Below, one piece after another: positions 1 through 5,694 of a stretch of DNA of 27,729 bases. The position numbers were made by a program, and so were the translations under genes. The notes beneath the pieces are model-generated. The model worked only from the letters and a program-made list of their open reading frames with translations. It was not told the origin of the DNA and made no database searches. The stretch's first letter is position 1. Each line of letters opens with the position of its first letter. The stretch lies in IMG/VR virus record IMGVR_UViG_3300034152_000300, positions 1-27,729 of that record. One strand, 5' to 3'. Origin of the DNA: a virus.

Positions 1-258
1 GCTCTGCTCTTGGATCTGCTCTTCGGCATCGACCGCTGCTCTCCTCCCGAATCTCTTAACGAACCACTGGTCCTCTGCAACAATCCGAAGGAAGTTGCGA
101 AGCTTCGTGTCCGACAGACCTTCCTCATGCAAATCCTTTCGGAAGGCGATCTCTGCACGATAGACTCTTCGTCGCTGATAATCGCGGCCAAGGGCGGGAA
201 AGGCCTTGGCGTCCCACCGGTGTTTGGAATCGTCAAACTGGTAGTTCATGACGTCCAT
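1..258 (-). CDS. partial protein, N-terminus only; possible metallohydrolase
   Basis: This reading frame starts at an ATG at 258 (a second in-frame ATG is at 249) and stays open for 86 codons to the window edge, so only the N-terminus is visible. It contains the phrases RDYQRRRVYRAE and AEDQWFVKRFGRR. They resemble the start of a SprT-like/TIGR04338-type metallohydrolase family (pattern: Q-R-x-RVY-x-AE, then a D-x-WF-x-x-RF segment). The HExxH zinc site that would settle it lies outside the window. No convincing ribosome site precedes either ATG, so the start is uncertain. It lies 23 bases downstream of the cysteine-rich gene at 282-473 and is probably co-transcribed with it. The frame is well supported; the function is a weak guess. 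Confidence 0.5.
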   Translation of the reverse strand, partial: MDVMNYQFDDSKHRWDAKAFPALGRDYQRRRVYRAEIAFRKDLHEEGLSDTKLRNFLRIVAEDQWFVKRFGRRAAVDAEEQIQEQS

Positions 259-281
259 GTGGCGTATGCCATATATGTGGA

Positions 282-473
282 CTAAACGAAGTATGCGTAT
301 GTGTATGTAATACACTCATTGCGTTCGGTGTTCAGAATCAGACCGCAGCCCTTGCGGCATTCGCGGCCAGCCCACAGACAGACGTTGCACTGCTTGACTC
401 GCACGACGTCCGGCACTTCCTGGGCGATGGCGTCGATCTCTGCGTCACTGAGTCCGATTGCTGGCTTTGCCAT
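282..473 (-). CDS. small cysteine-rich (zinc-binding?) protein
   Basis: A 63-residue protein of unknown function. The start at 473 is fixed by a GAGGAG ribosome site just upstream. The middle contains CNVCLWAGRECRKGCG, a cluster of four cysteines spaced like a small zinc-binding knuckle, with a fifth cysteine further on. The N-terminal third (LSDAEIDAIAQEVPDVV) looks helical. Its leader is short and begins in the repeated promoter-like segment at 493-564, so it may have its own promoter. I recognise no family; small accessory phage proteins of this type are common. Confidence 0.7.
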   Translation of the reverse strand: MAKPAIGLSDAEIDAIAQEVPDVVRVKQCNVCLWAGRECRKGCGLILNTERNECITYTYAYFV

Positions 474-492
474 GATCTTCTCCTCACAAGGT

Positions 493-564
493 TTTGTTCG
501 TCACTACTTAAAGTATACACCAGATCCTGCGAGATACAAATCAGTTTGCCACTTTTTCTTCGTC
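493..564 (-). repeat. promoter-bearing direct repeat, copy 1
   Basis: About 50 consecutive bases are identical to 740-791, followed by a short variable stretch and then a shared CACTTTTTCTTCGTC block. Read on the minus strand it carries a TATACT -10 hexamer. In this copy the segment also encodes the last residues (DLYLAGSGVYFK) and the stop codon of the gene at 504-719. It therefore joins a coding end to the promoter of the next gene. Confidence 0.85.
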
Positions 565-719
565 ACGTTTGCCGAGCTTTGGCCGAATTGCCATGTTTCC
601 GCGTTTATGGCTTTTTTGGCCGTCTTGACGTCGGAATATTCGCCGACAAAGTTATCGGACGTATCCCAGACTTTCACGTGACCGATTTTCTTTTCGATCA
701 AATAGTCTCCCGCGTTCAT
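504..719 (-). CDS. small protein of unknown function
   Basis: A 71-residue protein starting at 719, where an AAGGGG ribosome site sits seven bases before the ATG. The frame is open further upstream but only into the promoter repeat. Visible features are an N-terminal strand-rich part (IGHVKVWDTSDNFVGEY) and a lysine-rich helix (SDVKTAKKAIN). The C-terminal dozen residues are encoded inside repeat copy 1, which also carries the promoter of the next gene. I recognise no family. Confidence 0.65.
   Translation of the reverse strand: MNAGDYLIEKKIGHVKVWDTSDNFVGEYSDVKTAKKAINAETWQFGQSSANVTKKKWQTDLYLAGSGVYFK
512..540 (-). promoter_or_regulatory. putative promoter in repeat copy 1
   Basis: On the minus strand, TTTGTA and TATACT are separated by 17 bases. 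The -10 matches five of six sigma-70 consensus positions, while the -35 is weak. Transcription would start near 505 and reach the ribosome site of the cysteine-rich gene (start 473) after a short leader. Support comes from exact duplication of the segment ahead of two different small genes. Confidence 0.5.
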
Positions 720-739
720 GTTTTGTCCCCTTAAAAAGC

Positions 740-816
740 TTTGTTCGTCACTACTTAAAGTATACACCAGATCCTGCGAGATACAAATCAGGTGGTTTTA
801 TCACTTTTTCTTCGTC
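740..816 (-). repeat. promoter-bearing direct repeat, copy 2
   Basis: This is the second copy of the segment at 493-564. The first ~50 bases are identical, the internal stretch is longer and different, and the CACTTTTTCTTCGTC block recurs. This copy is non-coding and lies between the stop of the gene at 835-1080 and the start of the gene at 504-719. Confidence 0.85.
759..787 (-). promoter_or_regulatory. putative promoter in repeat copy 2
   Basis: The hexamers and 17-base spacing are the same as in copy 1 (TTTGTA, then TATACT) on the minus strand. Transcription would begin near 752 and give a leader of about 30 bases before the gene starting at 719. Confidence 0.5.
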
Positions 817-834
817 TTCGAGACGCACGTTTCG

Positions 835-1080
835 TTAATCTTGGCCCGAACCCTCCGTCAGGTAATCCTGCCAGTCACCATAGGTCGCTAGGTACTTTTG
901 CACGATGCATCTCGCCTCACTGCGGGTAATGGCATAGGCGCCACAAGCGGCAGAGTTGTCGTTGGCGTCGTTGATTTCGTCGACCCACGCATCTCGCGCG
1001 GGCCGACTCGGAAAACGGTATACGACGACATCGTTGACGATGCCACGGGGGCGCTGTACTGCGTAATATTGGTGAGCCAT
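835..1080 (-). CDS. small conserved-looking hypothetical protein
   Basis: An 81-residue protein starting at 1080, preceded by AAGGGCAAGG, which can serve as a ribosome site. It is rich in aromatic and charged residues (MAHQYYAVQRPRG near the start, YRFPSRPARDAWVDEIND in the middle, YAITRSEARCIVQKY later) and looks like one compact folded domain. It is the first gene after the strong promoter at 1157-1185. I do not recognise the family. Its base composition is less pyrimidine-skewed than the large gene block to the right and matches its left-end neighbours. Confidence 0.7.
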   Translation of the reverse strand: MAHQYYAVQRPRGIVNDVVVYRFPSRPARDAWVDEINDANDNSAACGAYAITRSEARCIVQKYLATYGDWQDYLTEGSGQD

Positions 1081-1156
1081 TGCCTTGCCCTTTCTGCCCC
1101 ACTTGGGGTCTTGTGTTGAGTATTGTGGTTATTCACTTGTTATTAACTCTATGTAA

Positions 1157-1185
1157 AGCATACCCTATATGCCCGCTCCAGTCAA
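1157..1185 (-). promoter_or_regulatory. strong sigma-70-type promoter
   Basis: On the minus strand, TTGACT and TATGCT are separated by exactly 17 bases (five and four matches to consensus). Upstream lies an A/T-rich tract (about 1186-1216) resembling an UP element. The -10 region GTATGCTTTA resembles the GTATACTTTA of the two repeated promoters downstream, suggesting one promoter class. It lies between kdsD and the gene starting at 1080 and drives the left-end small genes. The ~105 bases from 1186 to 1290 hold no gene; I see T-runs on the minus strand but no convincing terminator stem. Confidence 0.7.
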
Positions 1186-1290
1186 GGAAAAAACAAAGAA
1201 AATTACAAAAAAGTGGCCCCGCCCCAGTGACAGGCGATTTGTCCATTGGTTTCGATCATCGGCAGAAGCTTACCCTGCCATCTCTCGGTA

Positions 1291-1914
1291 TCACTCATCT
1301 CTCACCCCCAATCTTAACCTCAACTGTTTGCCGAGCGACCCGCCCGGATGGAACCGCACGTAGTCCTCCACCCGGAAATGCCGCGCCTTCATCACCGTCA
1401 ATGCCAGTGCGTCGCCGACTGCCAACATACACGTCGTCGAAACACTCGGCGCAGCGCCGAGCGGACATGCCTCACTGACCTTGCCCATGCACAGCACCAC
1501 GTCGCTATGCTGGCTCAGCGTCGAATCATCGGCACTGGTAATCGCGATCAGCCGAATCCCCAGTTGCTTGACCAGGCTGATCAATCGTATGATCTCCTCG
1601 GTCTCGCCGCTGTAGCTCAGCATGATCACAATATCGTCCTGCCGCAACCGGCCCAGGTCGCCGTGCACCGCTTCGGCCGGATGCAGAAAATGACTGGGCG
1701 TCCCCGTCGAGGCCAGCGTCGCGCTAATCTTCTGTCCGATGATCCCCGCCTTGCCGATCCCGCTGATGATGCACGAGCCGGTGCACGTATACATCATCGT
1801 CACCGCCCGCTCGAACGTCTCGTCCACAATCGGCATCATGGCCGCAATCGCGTCGCCCTCAGCGCAAATCACTTCTCGCGCATAATCAAGATCGAATTCC
1901 ACCGCTCCCTTCAT
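1291..1914 (-). CDS. kdsD: arabinose-5-phosphate isomerase-like SIS protein lacking CBS domains
   Basis: The 207-residue protein matches the SIS domain of KdsD/KpsF/GutQ enzymes, which convert ribulose-5-phosphate to arabinose-5-phosphate, the first step of Kdo synthesis for lipopolysaccharide. Diagnostic stretches are SGIGKAGIIGQK, LASTGTPSHFLHPAEAVHGDLG, LSYSGETEEI, SEACPLGAAPSVSTT and FHPGGSLGKQL. The bacterial enzyme has about 325 residues with two C-terminal CBS domains; here the protein stops just after the SIS domain, so the regulatory half is absent. The start overlaps the stop of the preceding zinc mini-gene (ATGA), implying coupled translation. Its composition differs from the phage core genes, consistent with host acquisition. 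A role in altering the host surface or sugar-phosphate pool is inference. The family call is firm. Confidence 0.85.
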   Translation of the reverse strand: MKGAVEFDLDYAREVICAEGDAIAAMMPIVDETFERAVTMMYTCTGSCIISGIGKAGIIGQKISATLASTGTPSHFLHPAEAVHGDLGRLRQDDIVIMLSYSGETEEIIRLISLVKQLGIRLIAITSADDSTLSQHSDVVLCMGKVSEACPLGAAPSVSTTCMLAVGDALALTVMKARHFRVEDYVRFHPGGSLGKQLRLRLGVRDE

Positions 1915-1988
1915 AGGCAGTAGCCCTCAAGCAAATCCCACCCTGACTCAGACTTTCCACACTTCTTGCACTTGATCTTCTTAGCCAT
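1911..1988 (-). CDS. zinc-ribbon mini-protein
   Basis: A predicted 25-residue peptide starting at 1988, chosen because GAGGAG lies six bases before this ATG. An upstream in-frame start at 2030 would give 39 residues. The sequence contains CKKCGKSESGW and a later cysteine (GYC), so it could bind one metal ion. It lies between the portal gene and kdsD and its stop overlaps the kdsD start. The function is unknown. Confidence 0.5.
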   Translation of the reverse strand: MAKKIKCKKCGKSESGWDLLEGYCL

Positions 1989-2031
1989 ACCACACTCCTC
2001 ATACAACTCATACAGCTCATCCATCGTCATC

Positions 2032-3855
2032 TCATTGAATGGCCTCCTCTTCGGCATCATCCCCAGCCTCCACCTCTCTGACCATCGCCTCACCGTAGGT
2101 CATCTGCCAATTCTCCTGAATACGCCCTGCTGCGAAGCACGAATCCTTGTACCACGGAGCAATCACTTGGCTTCCCTTACCGTTGTCTTCCCACTGCACT
2201 GGTACGAACGAACACAGGTCTGTGTTCCTAGAAATCCGTCTGCCCAGCAATCTTGCCTGGATGGCTTCCTCCACTGCCAACGCTCTCTTCGCTACCTTAC
2301 CTTCCATCACCGGCGCGTCCTGCTCTTTCACAAAGTCCTCAATGTGGAAGTCTTCCAGCCTCAGGATTTTTCTAGAAAAGTAGTCGAACATCTTCTGCTT
2401 GTCCAGTGAGCCCTCACCCACTGCCTGCTCTGCCACATCAATGAACTTGCCAATCGTGTCCACGCCCTTGTCCAACGACTCACGGACAGCTTCCTCTTCC
2501 GCTGTCGATGTCTCACCCATATGCACATTGTACAGTGTTGGGTCTGGGTCCATGTTCATGTACGCCAAGTTGATCTGGCACAGACGGTAGACGCCTTCCA
2601 CGATTGCCCGCTGCAAACGTCTCGCATTACGGGCGAACCGGATGTCCAGCTCCTCGATAGCCTCACTGCCCAATGACCCTGTGGCCTCCTTCACGAACCC
2701 ACCCAGCAGGGACAGAGGTGTACGCAACGACACAGCCAGCTGGTTCCTCAACTGCTCCACGTCCACGATCCAACGGATGTCAGCCTCACCACCCACCTTC
2801 TCATATGACAGATTTCCAACATCACCCCAGACAGGAACAAAAATATCCTCCATCGATCCGAATGGATTTTGCCTACTATCATAGTATGGATTGTCGGGAT
2901 CTGTGTCAATCGCTCTGGCTCTCGTGATCATGGTAGCGTACTGATCCACAAGGGCAGCCACTGCCTCAGCACTACTCTGGTCCACGCTCAGCTTCCAGAT
3001 GTACCGGATGATACCTCTTGTGATACGAGCCATCAGAAGGCTATCCTCGGCCAACCTCAGCCTCTTGTATGTCGGAAGTGCATTGATCAACAGGCTGGTT
3101 CCATACCTTGTAGTCAGCTGGTATGTATTCTCACCTGTGACAATGTTCATGCTGCGGATTTCCCGCTGGTTCTCATACGTGCCGAATCTCTTCTTCTTAG
3201 CACCCAACAGTCTGAAGTGTACCCAATCCCACGGAGGCATAAGCTTGAATGCATCCCCGGTGTACTGACCCTGGCTCTGAATCCCACCACAGTTTGGAGT
3301 ATTCGGAGTCCAGTAGAATCCAATCAGCTGCCCTTTGTAGTCAGCTCTGCTAACTGACATAGGATGCTCATTGTCATTAACAGCAACGACTCCCATCCCA
3401 GGCCCAGCCTCTGGGCGAACAAACAGATCTCCGTAAGCACCAACGTTAAACGCCCAGTCATAGATCCGCTCCTCGATTCCTATTCTGTCCAGCATATCGT
3501 TCAGCTCATTCTCGTACTTGTCCGAGTTGGCTGTCACCCACACTGAGGCTTCATGCATCGCTGACCAGCTCGTAGCATAGTCGGCATACAGCTCCATTGA
3601 CGCTCCCACCATCCAATGATCCAAGGCCCTCTGTAGCTGACCATAGAGGCTCAACCTGTCGTAGTTCACCTGGATACTGTCCTGGATCGTCTGGGTGAGA
3701 CTCCCCTGCGTGATACCGATCTTCTTCAGCAGGTCGATCCCATCCTTGTCCAGGCCATTGATTACATCCTGTGTAGGAACGTAGGGAGGCTTTCTTGTGG
3801 TATCCCTCAGGATATCGAACTCATTCTCCTCAATGCGAAACGGATTACTTCTCAT
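2032..3855 (-). CDS. portal protein (T4 gp20-like)
   Basis: A 607-residue protein whose length and sequence fit the portal of T4-like and SPO1-like myophages. The portal is the dodecameric ring at one capsid vertex through which the terminase pumps DNA and to which the tail attaches. Supporting stretches are the N-terminal SLYGQLQRALDHW, AYGDLFVRPEAG and DWVHFRLLG, the family hallmark LLMARITRGIIRYIWKLSV (compare R-I-x-R-A-P-E-R-R in T4), and SLGSEAIEELDIRFARNARR. The C-terminus is acidic. The start at 3855 has GAGGAG six bases upstream. Unlike in T4, the genes that follow are a mini-gene and kdsD, not a prohead protease, so the usual head cluster is interrupted or lies elsewhere. Confidence 0.85.
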   Translation of the reverse strand: MRSNPFRIEENEFDILRDTTRKPPYVPTQDVINGLDKDGIDLLKKIGITQGSLTQTIQDSIQVNYDRLSLYGQLQRALDHWMVGASMELYADYATSWSAMHEASVWVTANSDKYENELNDMLDRIGIEERIYDWAFNVGAYGDLFVRPEAGPGMGVVAVNDNEHPMSVSRADYKGQLIGFYWTPNTPNCGGIQSQGQYTGDAFKLMPPWDWVHFRLLGAKKKRFGTYENQREIRSMNIVTGENTYQLTTRYGTSLLINALPTYKRLRLAEDSLLMARITRGIIRYIWKLSVDQSSAEAVAALVDQYATMITRARAIDTDPDNPYYDSRQNPFGSMEDIFVPVWGDVGNLSYEKVGGEADIRWIVDVEQLRNQLAVSLRTPLSLLGGFVKEATGSLGSEAIEELDIRFARNARRLQRAIVEGVYRLCQINLAYMNMDPDPTLYNVHMGETSTAEEEAVRESLDKGVDTIGKFIDVAEQAVGEGSLDKQKMFDYFSRKILRLEDFHIEDFVKEQDAPVMEGKVAKRALAVEEAIQARLLGRRISRNTDLCSFVPVQWEDNGKGSQVIAPWYKDSCFAAGRIQENWQMTYGEAMVREVEAGDDAEEEAIQ

Positions 3856-3865
3856 CCTCTTCTCC

Positions 3866-4009
3866 TCAAATACCCACTTCTGCGTACTCCATTCTCCTCA
3901 CGTGAATACCATGCATGATCATGATATCACCGTATGTATGCTTGCCGCCCATCCTCTTGTGCATCAGGTCAGCGGCCTCACTTGTCCTGTCTTGCTGCTC
4001 CTCAGTCAT
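3866..4009 (-). CDS. small hypothetical protein upstream of portal
   Basis: A 47-residue reading frame that starts at 4009, overlaps the end of the preceding mini-gene, and stops ten bases before the portal start. The sequence is polar with many methionines and histidines (AADLMHKRMGGKHTYGDIM). No family is recognised. Support comes from the tight packing, the frame filling the whole interval, and a GGTGCCGG run near a weak ribosome site. Confidence 0.5.
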   Translation of the reverse strand: MTEEQQDRTSEAADLMHKRMGGKHTYGDIMIMHGIHVRRMEYAEVGI

Positions 4010-4085
4010 CCGGCACCACCATTGTCAGCGCCTCACCACACCCTGGATTGTTGCACACATAGTCCATCAGCTGATCATAGGTCAT
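4002..4085 (-). CDS. 27-residue mini-protein with CxxxxC
   Basis: The start at 4085 overlaps the stop of the zinc-ribbon gene (ATGA), and the stop overlaps the next start. It encodes a short acidic peptide with the motif CNNPGCGEAL, which looks like half of a zinc ribbon. Translational coupling to both neighbours is the main support. The function is unknown. Confidence 0.45.
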   Translation of the reverse strand: MTYDQLMDYVCNNPGCGEALTMVVPDD

Positions 4086-4327
4086 TCCTGCTCTCCCACC
4101 AAGGTCATCTCGAACGCTCCCTCCTGTATCTCTATCCTATGCCTAGCCCCACAATGACTACACGGAAGCAGCTCAAACTCGTACCCCGGCTCCAGTATCC
4201 CTTGGATCAAATGGCGCATGGGCTTCCCACATCCCTCACACTTCTCTGACACCTCCAGCTTAGTGGGTACTCCCCTTGTATGAATTTTCAGAAGTCCCTT
4301 AGGCAGGCCCTTTGGTGGATGTCCCAT
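4082..4327 (-). CDS. zinc-ribbon protein
   Basis: An 81-residue protein starting at 4327, where GGAG lies a few bases before the ATG; the open frame extends further upstream but without a better site. It carries two CxxC knuckles, CEGCGKPMRH and CSHCGARH, about 30 residues apart, a classic zinc-ribbon layout. The N-terminus is basic and rich in proline, glycine and lysine (GHPPKGLPKGLLK). It is the first gene after the promoter-like element at 4416-4421. A nucleic-acid-binding or regulatory role is plausible but unproven. Confidence 0.65.
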   Translation of the reverse strand: MGHPPKGLPKGLLKIHTRGVPTKLEVSEKCEGCGKPMRHLIQGILEPGYEFELLPCSHCGARHRIEIQEGAFEMTLVGEQE

Positions 4328-4415
4328 TTTCTCTCCAACCCTCGTTAATGGCCCAGAAATGCAAATAGAGTGCTCTGAAATGTGGAAAACCACCCACACC
4401 ACGCACTCCTCCATC

Positions 4416-4421
4416 ATTATA
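4416..4421 (-). promoter_or_regulatory. perfect -10 box (TATAAT), putative promoter
   Basis: The minus strand has an exact TATAAT in an A/T-rich context (TATTTATATAATG) inside the 147-base gap between the genes ending at 4475 and starting at 4327. I find no good -35 at 16-18 bases; TGAACA lies 20 bases upstream. A promoter of an unusual or activator-dependent type could serve the zinc-ribbon to portal segment. Confidence 0.4.
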
Positions 4422-4450
4422 TAAATAGTTGGTCGCGCTTTTGTTCACGG

Positions 4451-4466
4451 AAAATGAGAAATCTCA
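4451..4466 (-). terminator. possible weak intrinsic terminator
   Basis: Just after the stop at 4475, the minus strand forms TGAGA-TT-TCTCA followed by TTTT. The stem has only five pairs with low GC content. The position, directly before the promoter-like -10 box, makes a transcription boundary plausible. Confidence 0.35.
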
Positions 4467-4474
4467 CAATTTTC

Positions 4475-4627
4475 TTACGAACCAACCACCTCTTCCACCG
4501 TAGGGAAGATCAATCTGAGCACCCTCTTGGGCCTCCTCATCCTCTGTTCACAGTCGTCCATATGCCTGATCTCCAGCAGGTGCAAATACTCCATGATCCC
4601 CACCCACTGAGTACCCATGCACATCAT
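4475..4627 (-). CDS. small basic hypothetical protein
   Basis: A reading frame of up to 50 residues, with starts possible at 4627 or at 4591 (the latter has a GGGG run close upstream). It is rich in charged residues (EYLHLLEIRHMDDCEQRMRR, then PKRVLRLIFPTVEEVV) and looks like a real helical protein. It is in the same frame as the mini-gene at 4652-4717, separated only by one TAA codon, so the two may once have been, or may still act as, one gene. No family is recognised. Confidence 0.5.
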   Translation of the reverse strand: MMCMGTQWVGIMEYLHLLEIRHMDDCEQRMRRPKRVLRLIFPTVEEVVGS

Positions 4628-4651
4628 GAATGAGTCGCTGTCTGGAGAGGC

Positions 4652-4717
4652 TTATGATGTGGCCGTTGGGCATCCTTTTCTAAATAAATCAAAGGACATG
4701 TCATAGGTCCAGCCCAT
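4652..4717 (-). CDS. 21-residue mini-protein
   Basis: A short frame beginning with ATG at 4717 and ending with TAA at 4652-4654. The peptide starts MGWTYDMSFDLFRKG. After the stop the frame remains open through the next gene down to 4475. It may be an independent mini-gene or the N-terminal part of a longer protein interrupted by the stop. Confidence 0.4.
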   Translation of the reverse strand: MGWTYDMSFDLFRKGCPTATS

Positions 4718-4719
4718 CT

Positions 4720-4785
4720 TCAGAGCGCCTTCAGCGCCAGATCATCAGGATGTGGCATACCTCCCATGCCTAGGCTCATGTCCAT
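4720..4785 (-). CDS. 21-residue mini-protein
   Basis: A short frame overlapping the 3' end of the membrane-protein gene. The ATG at 4785 has GGAG four bases upstream; an ATG at 4779 overlaps the previous stop (ATGA). The peptide is methionine- and glycine-rich (SLGMGGMPHPDDLALKAL). Support is only its place in a string of coupled genes. Confidence 0.3.
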   Translation of the reverse strand: MDMSLGMGGMPHPDDLALKAL

Positions 4786-5021
4786 ATCGCTCCAAAGATC
4801 ATTGCCACCACTGCCACGATCCCACAGTACAACTGCTTCTCACTGATATGCTCCAGCAACATAGGCACCGCCTCAATGAGCCCACAGACTCCTGCTATTG
4901 ACATGAAGAGAAACAGTGCTATGAGCCCACTCCTCAGTAACCACTTGCCCACGTTCCAGAAACTGCCTCGCTTGCAGATCCACCAGTCACGTCTGTTATC
5001 ATATGGGAACCAGAGATTCAT
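4776..5021 (-). CDS. small membrane protein, two predicted helices
   Basis: An 81-residue protein starting at 5021, where the ATG overlaps the dUTPase stop. The N-terminus is aromatic and basic (LWFPYDNRRDWWICKRG). It is followed by a hydrophobic helix (LIALFLFMSIAGVCGLIEAV) and a second at the C-terminus (LYCGIVAVVAMIFGAIW). It is probably an inner-membrane protein. A role in lysis (holin-like) is possible, but no lysozyme or endolysin is seen nearby. Confidence 0.65.
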   Translation of the reverse strand: MNLWFPYDNRRDWWICKRGSFWNVGKWLLRSGLIALFLFMSIAGVCGLIEAVPMLLEHISEKQLYCGIVAVVAMIFGAIWT

Positions 5022-5428
5022 CTCACATACCGTTTCGCCTCTTCACTCGTACAGTCATCGTCCTGCCGCTGGTGGTTCAGCTCCACCTTCTCCTTGTATC
5101 TCCACACCACATCCTCCGCTGTCATCCCAACGGCCTGCGCCAGGCTTATCCAGAAAAACAGCAGGTCCACCACTTCCTTCTTGGCTCCCATAGGATCGTG
5201 GAGCCGGAACCTCTGACCCTCGCGGGCCTCCTTGTACCAATGCTTCCAGTGTGTACAGTCTTTCAGCTCCTCCAGCTCTGATTGCATTCCCATGATGAAG
5301 TTGTTGACCCACGTACCTGCCAGCAGCTCATCGATCTTCCCATCATCCAGGAGGACATCCTCAGCCCGGAACCCGCACCGCTCATTCAGTTTCTCTTGTA
5401 TCTGAAATAGTTCTCTTAGGTCGATCAT
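5018..5428 (-). CDS. all-alpha dUTPase (dimeric dUTPase/MazG-like)
   Basis: A 136-residue protein of the all-alpha NTP pyrophosphatase superfamily, dUTPase branch, which hydrolyses dUTP to dUMP and keeps uracil out of new DNA. Visible motifs are IQEKLNERCGF at the N-terminus, SELEELKDCTHWKHWYK (the metal-binding E-x-x-E region with the family W-K-x-W), KKEVVDLLFFWISLAQ (the second E-x-x-D), and a C-terminal YKEKVELNHQRQ typical of dimeric dUTPases. The start at 5428 overlaps the upstream stop and has GAGGAAGAGG before it. It fits with the UDG domain on the DNA polymerase and with the dNMP kinase. Confidence 0.85.
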   Translation of the reverse strand: MIDLRELFQIQEKLNERCGFRAEDVLLDDGKIDELLAGTWVNNFIMGMQSELEELKDCTHWKHWYKEAREGQRFRLHDPMGAKKEVVDLLFFWISLAQAVGMTAEDVVWRYKEKVELNHQRQDDDCTSEEAKRYVR

Positions 5429-5694
5429 GCCTCTTCCTCTTTCGTCTCTTCTTGGGGTAGTGGCACCACTGGCATACCTCCATGTTCGCTGGTATCATGA
5501 TCCCACAACCTGGACATTTGACGGACATAACTCAACTCCCTCAACAGCTCATCCGCCTTCCTACATAGGTGCATGAACGTGAACATCCACACAACCAAAG
5601 CACCCGCTGCCACCGATCCCTCCGGCCAGCCAAACACGATCACACCAATCATAGCGAAGAGCAGTGCTCCAGACATCTCAAAGAACTGTGCCAT
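5425..5694 (-). CDS. small membrane protein, two predicted helices
   Basis: About 89 residues if started at 5694; ATGs at 5712 and 5676 are alternatives, and none has a clear ribosome site at ideal distance. Hydrophobic segments ALLFAMIGVIVFGW and VAAGALVVWMFTFMHLC suggest a helical hairpin in the membrane. A charged cytoplasmic tail follows with HDTSEHGG and a run of glutamates. The stop overlaps the dUTPase start (ATGA). The function is unknown. Confidence 0.55.
   Translation of the reverse strand: MAQFFEMSGALLFAMIGVIVFGWPEGSVAAGALVVWMFTFMHLCRKADELLRELSYVRQMSRLWDHDTSEHGGMPVVPLPQEETKEEEA

Noticed and set aside
10-285. Plus-strand frame of 91 codons at the left edge
   Set aside because: It is the shadow of a minus-strand frame with protein-like sequence (RVYRAE, WFVKRFG) and has no ribosome site.
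338-520. Minus-strand frames beginning MYTLSSDEQ at two places
   Set aside because: Both begin at GTG inside the promoter repeat; the better-supported starts (473 and 719) lie downstream with proper ribosome sites.
493-816. CRISPR-like array at the left end
   Set aside because: There are only two copies, ~50 bases each, with a gene between them; there are no regular spacers and no cas genes.
804-836. Hairpin CGTCT-CGA-AGACG after the gene at 835-1080 as terminator
   Set aside because: On the minus strand it is followed by A-rich, not T-rich, sequence, so it does not fit an intrinsic terminator in the direction of transcription.
1190-1290. Possible intrinsic terminator after kdsD
   Set aside because: T-runs are present on the minus strand, but the GC-rich stretch before them (CACTGGGGCGGGGCCAC) does not form a convincing stem.
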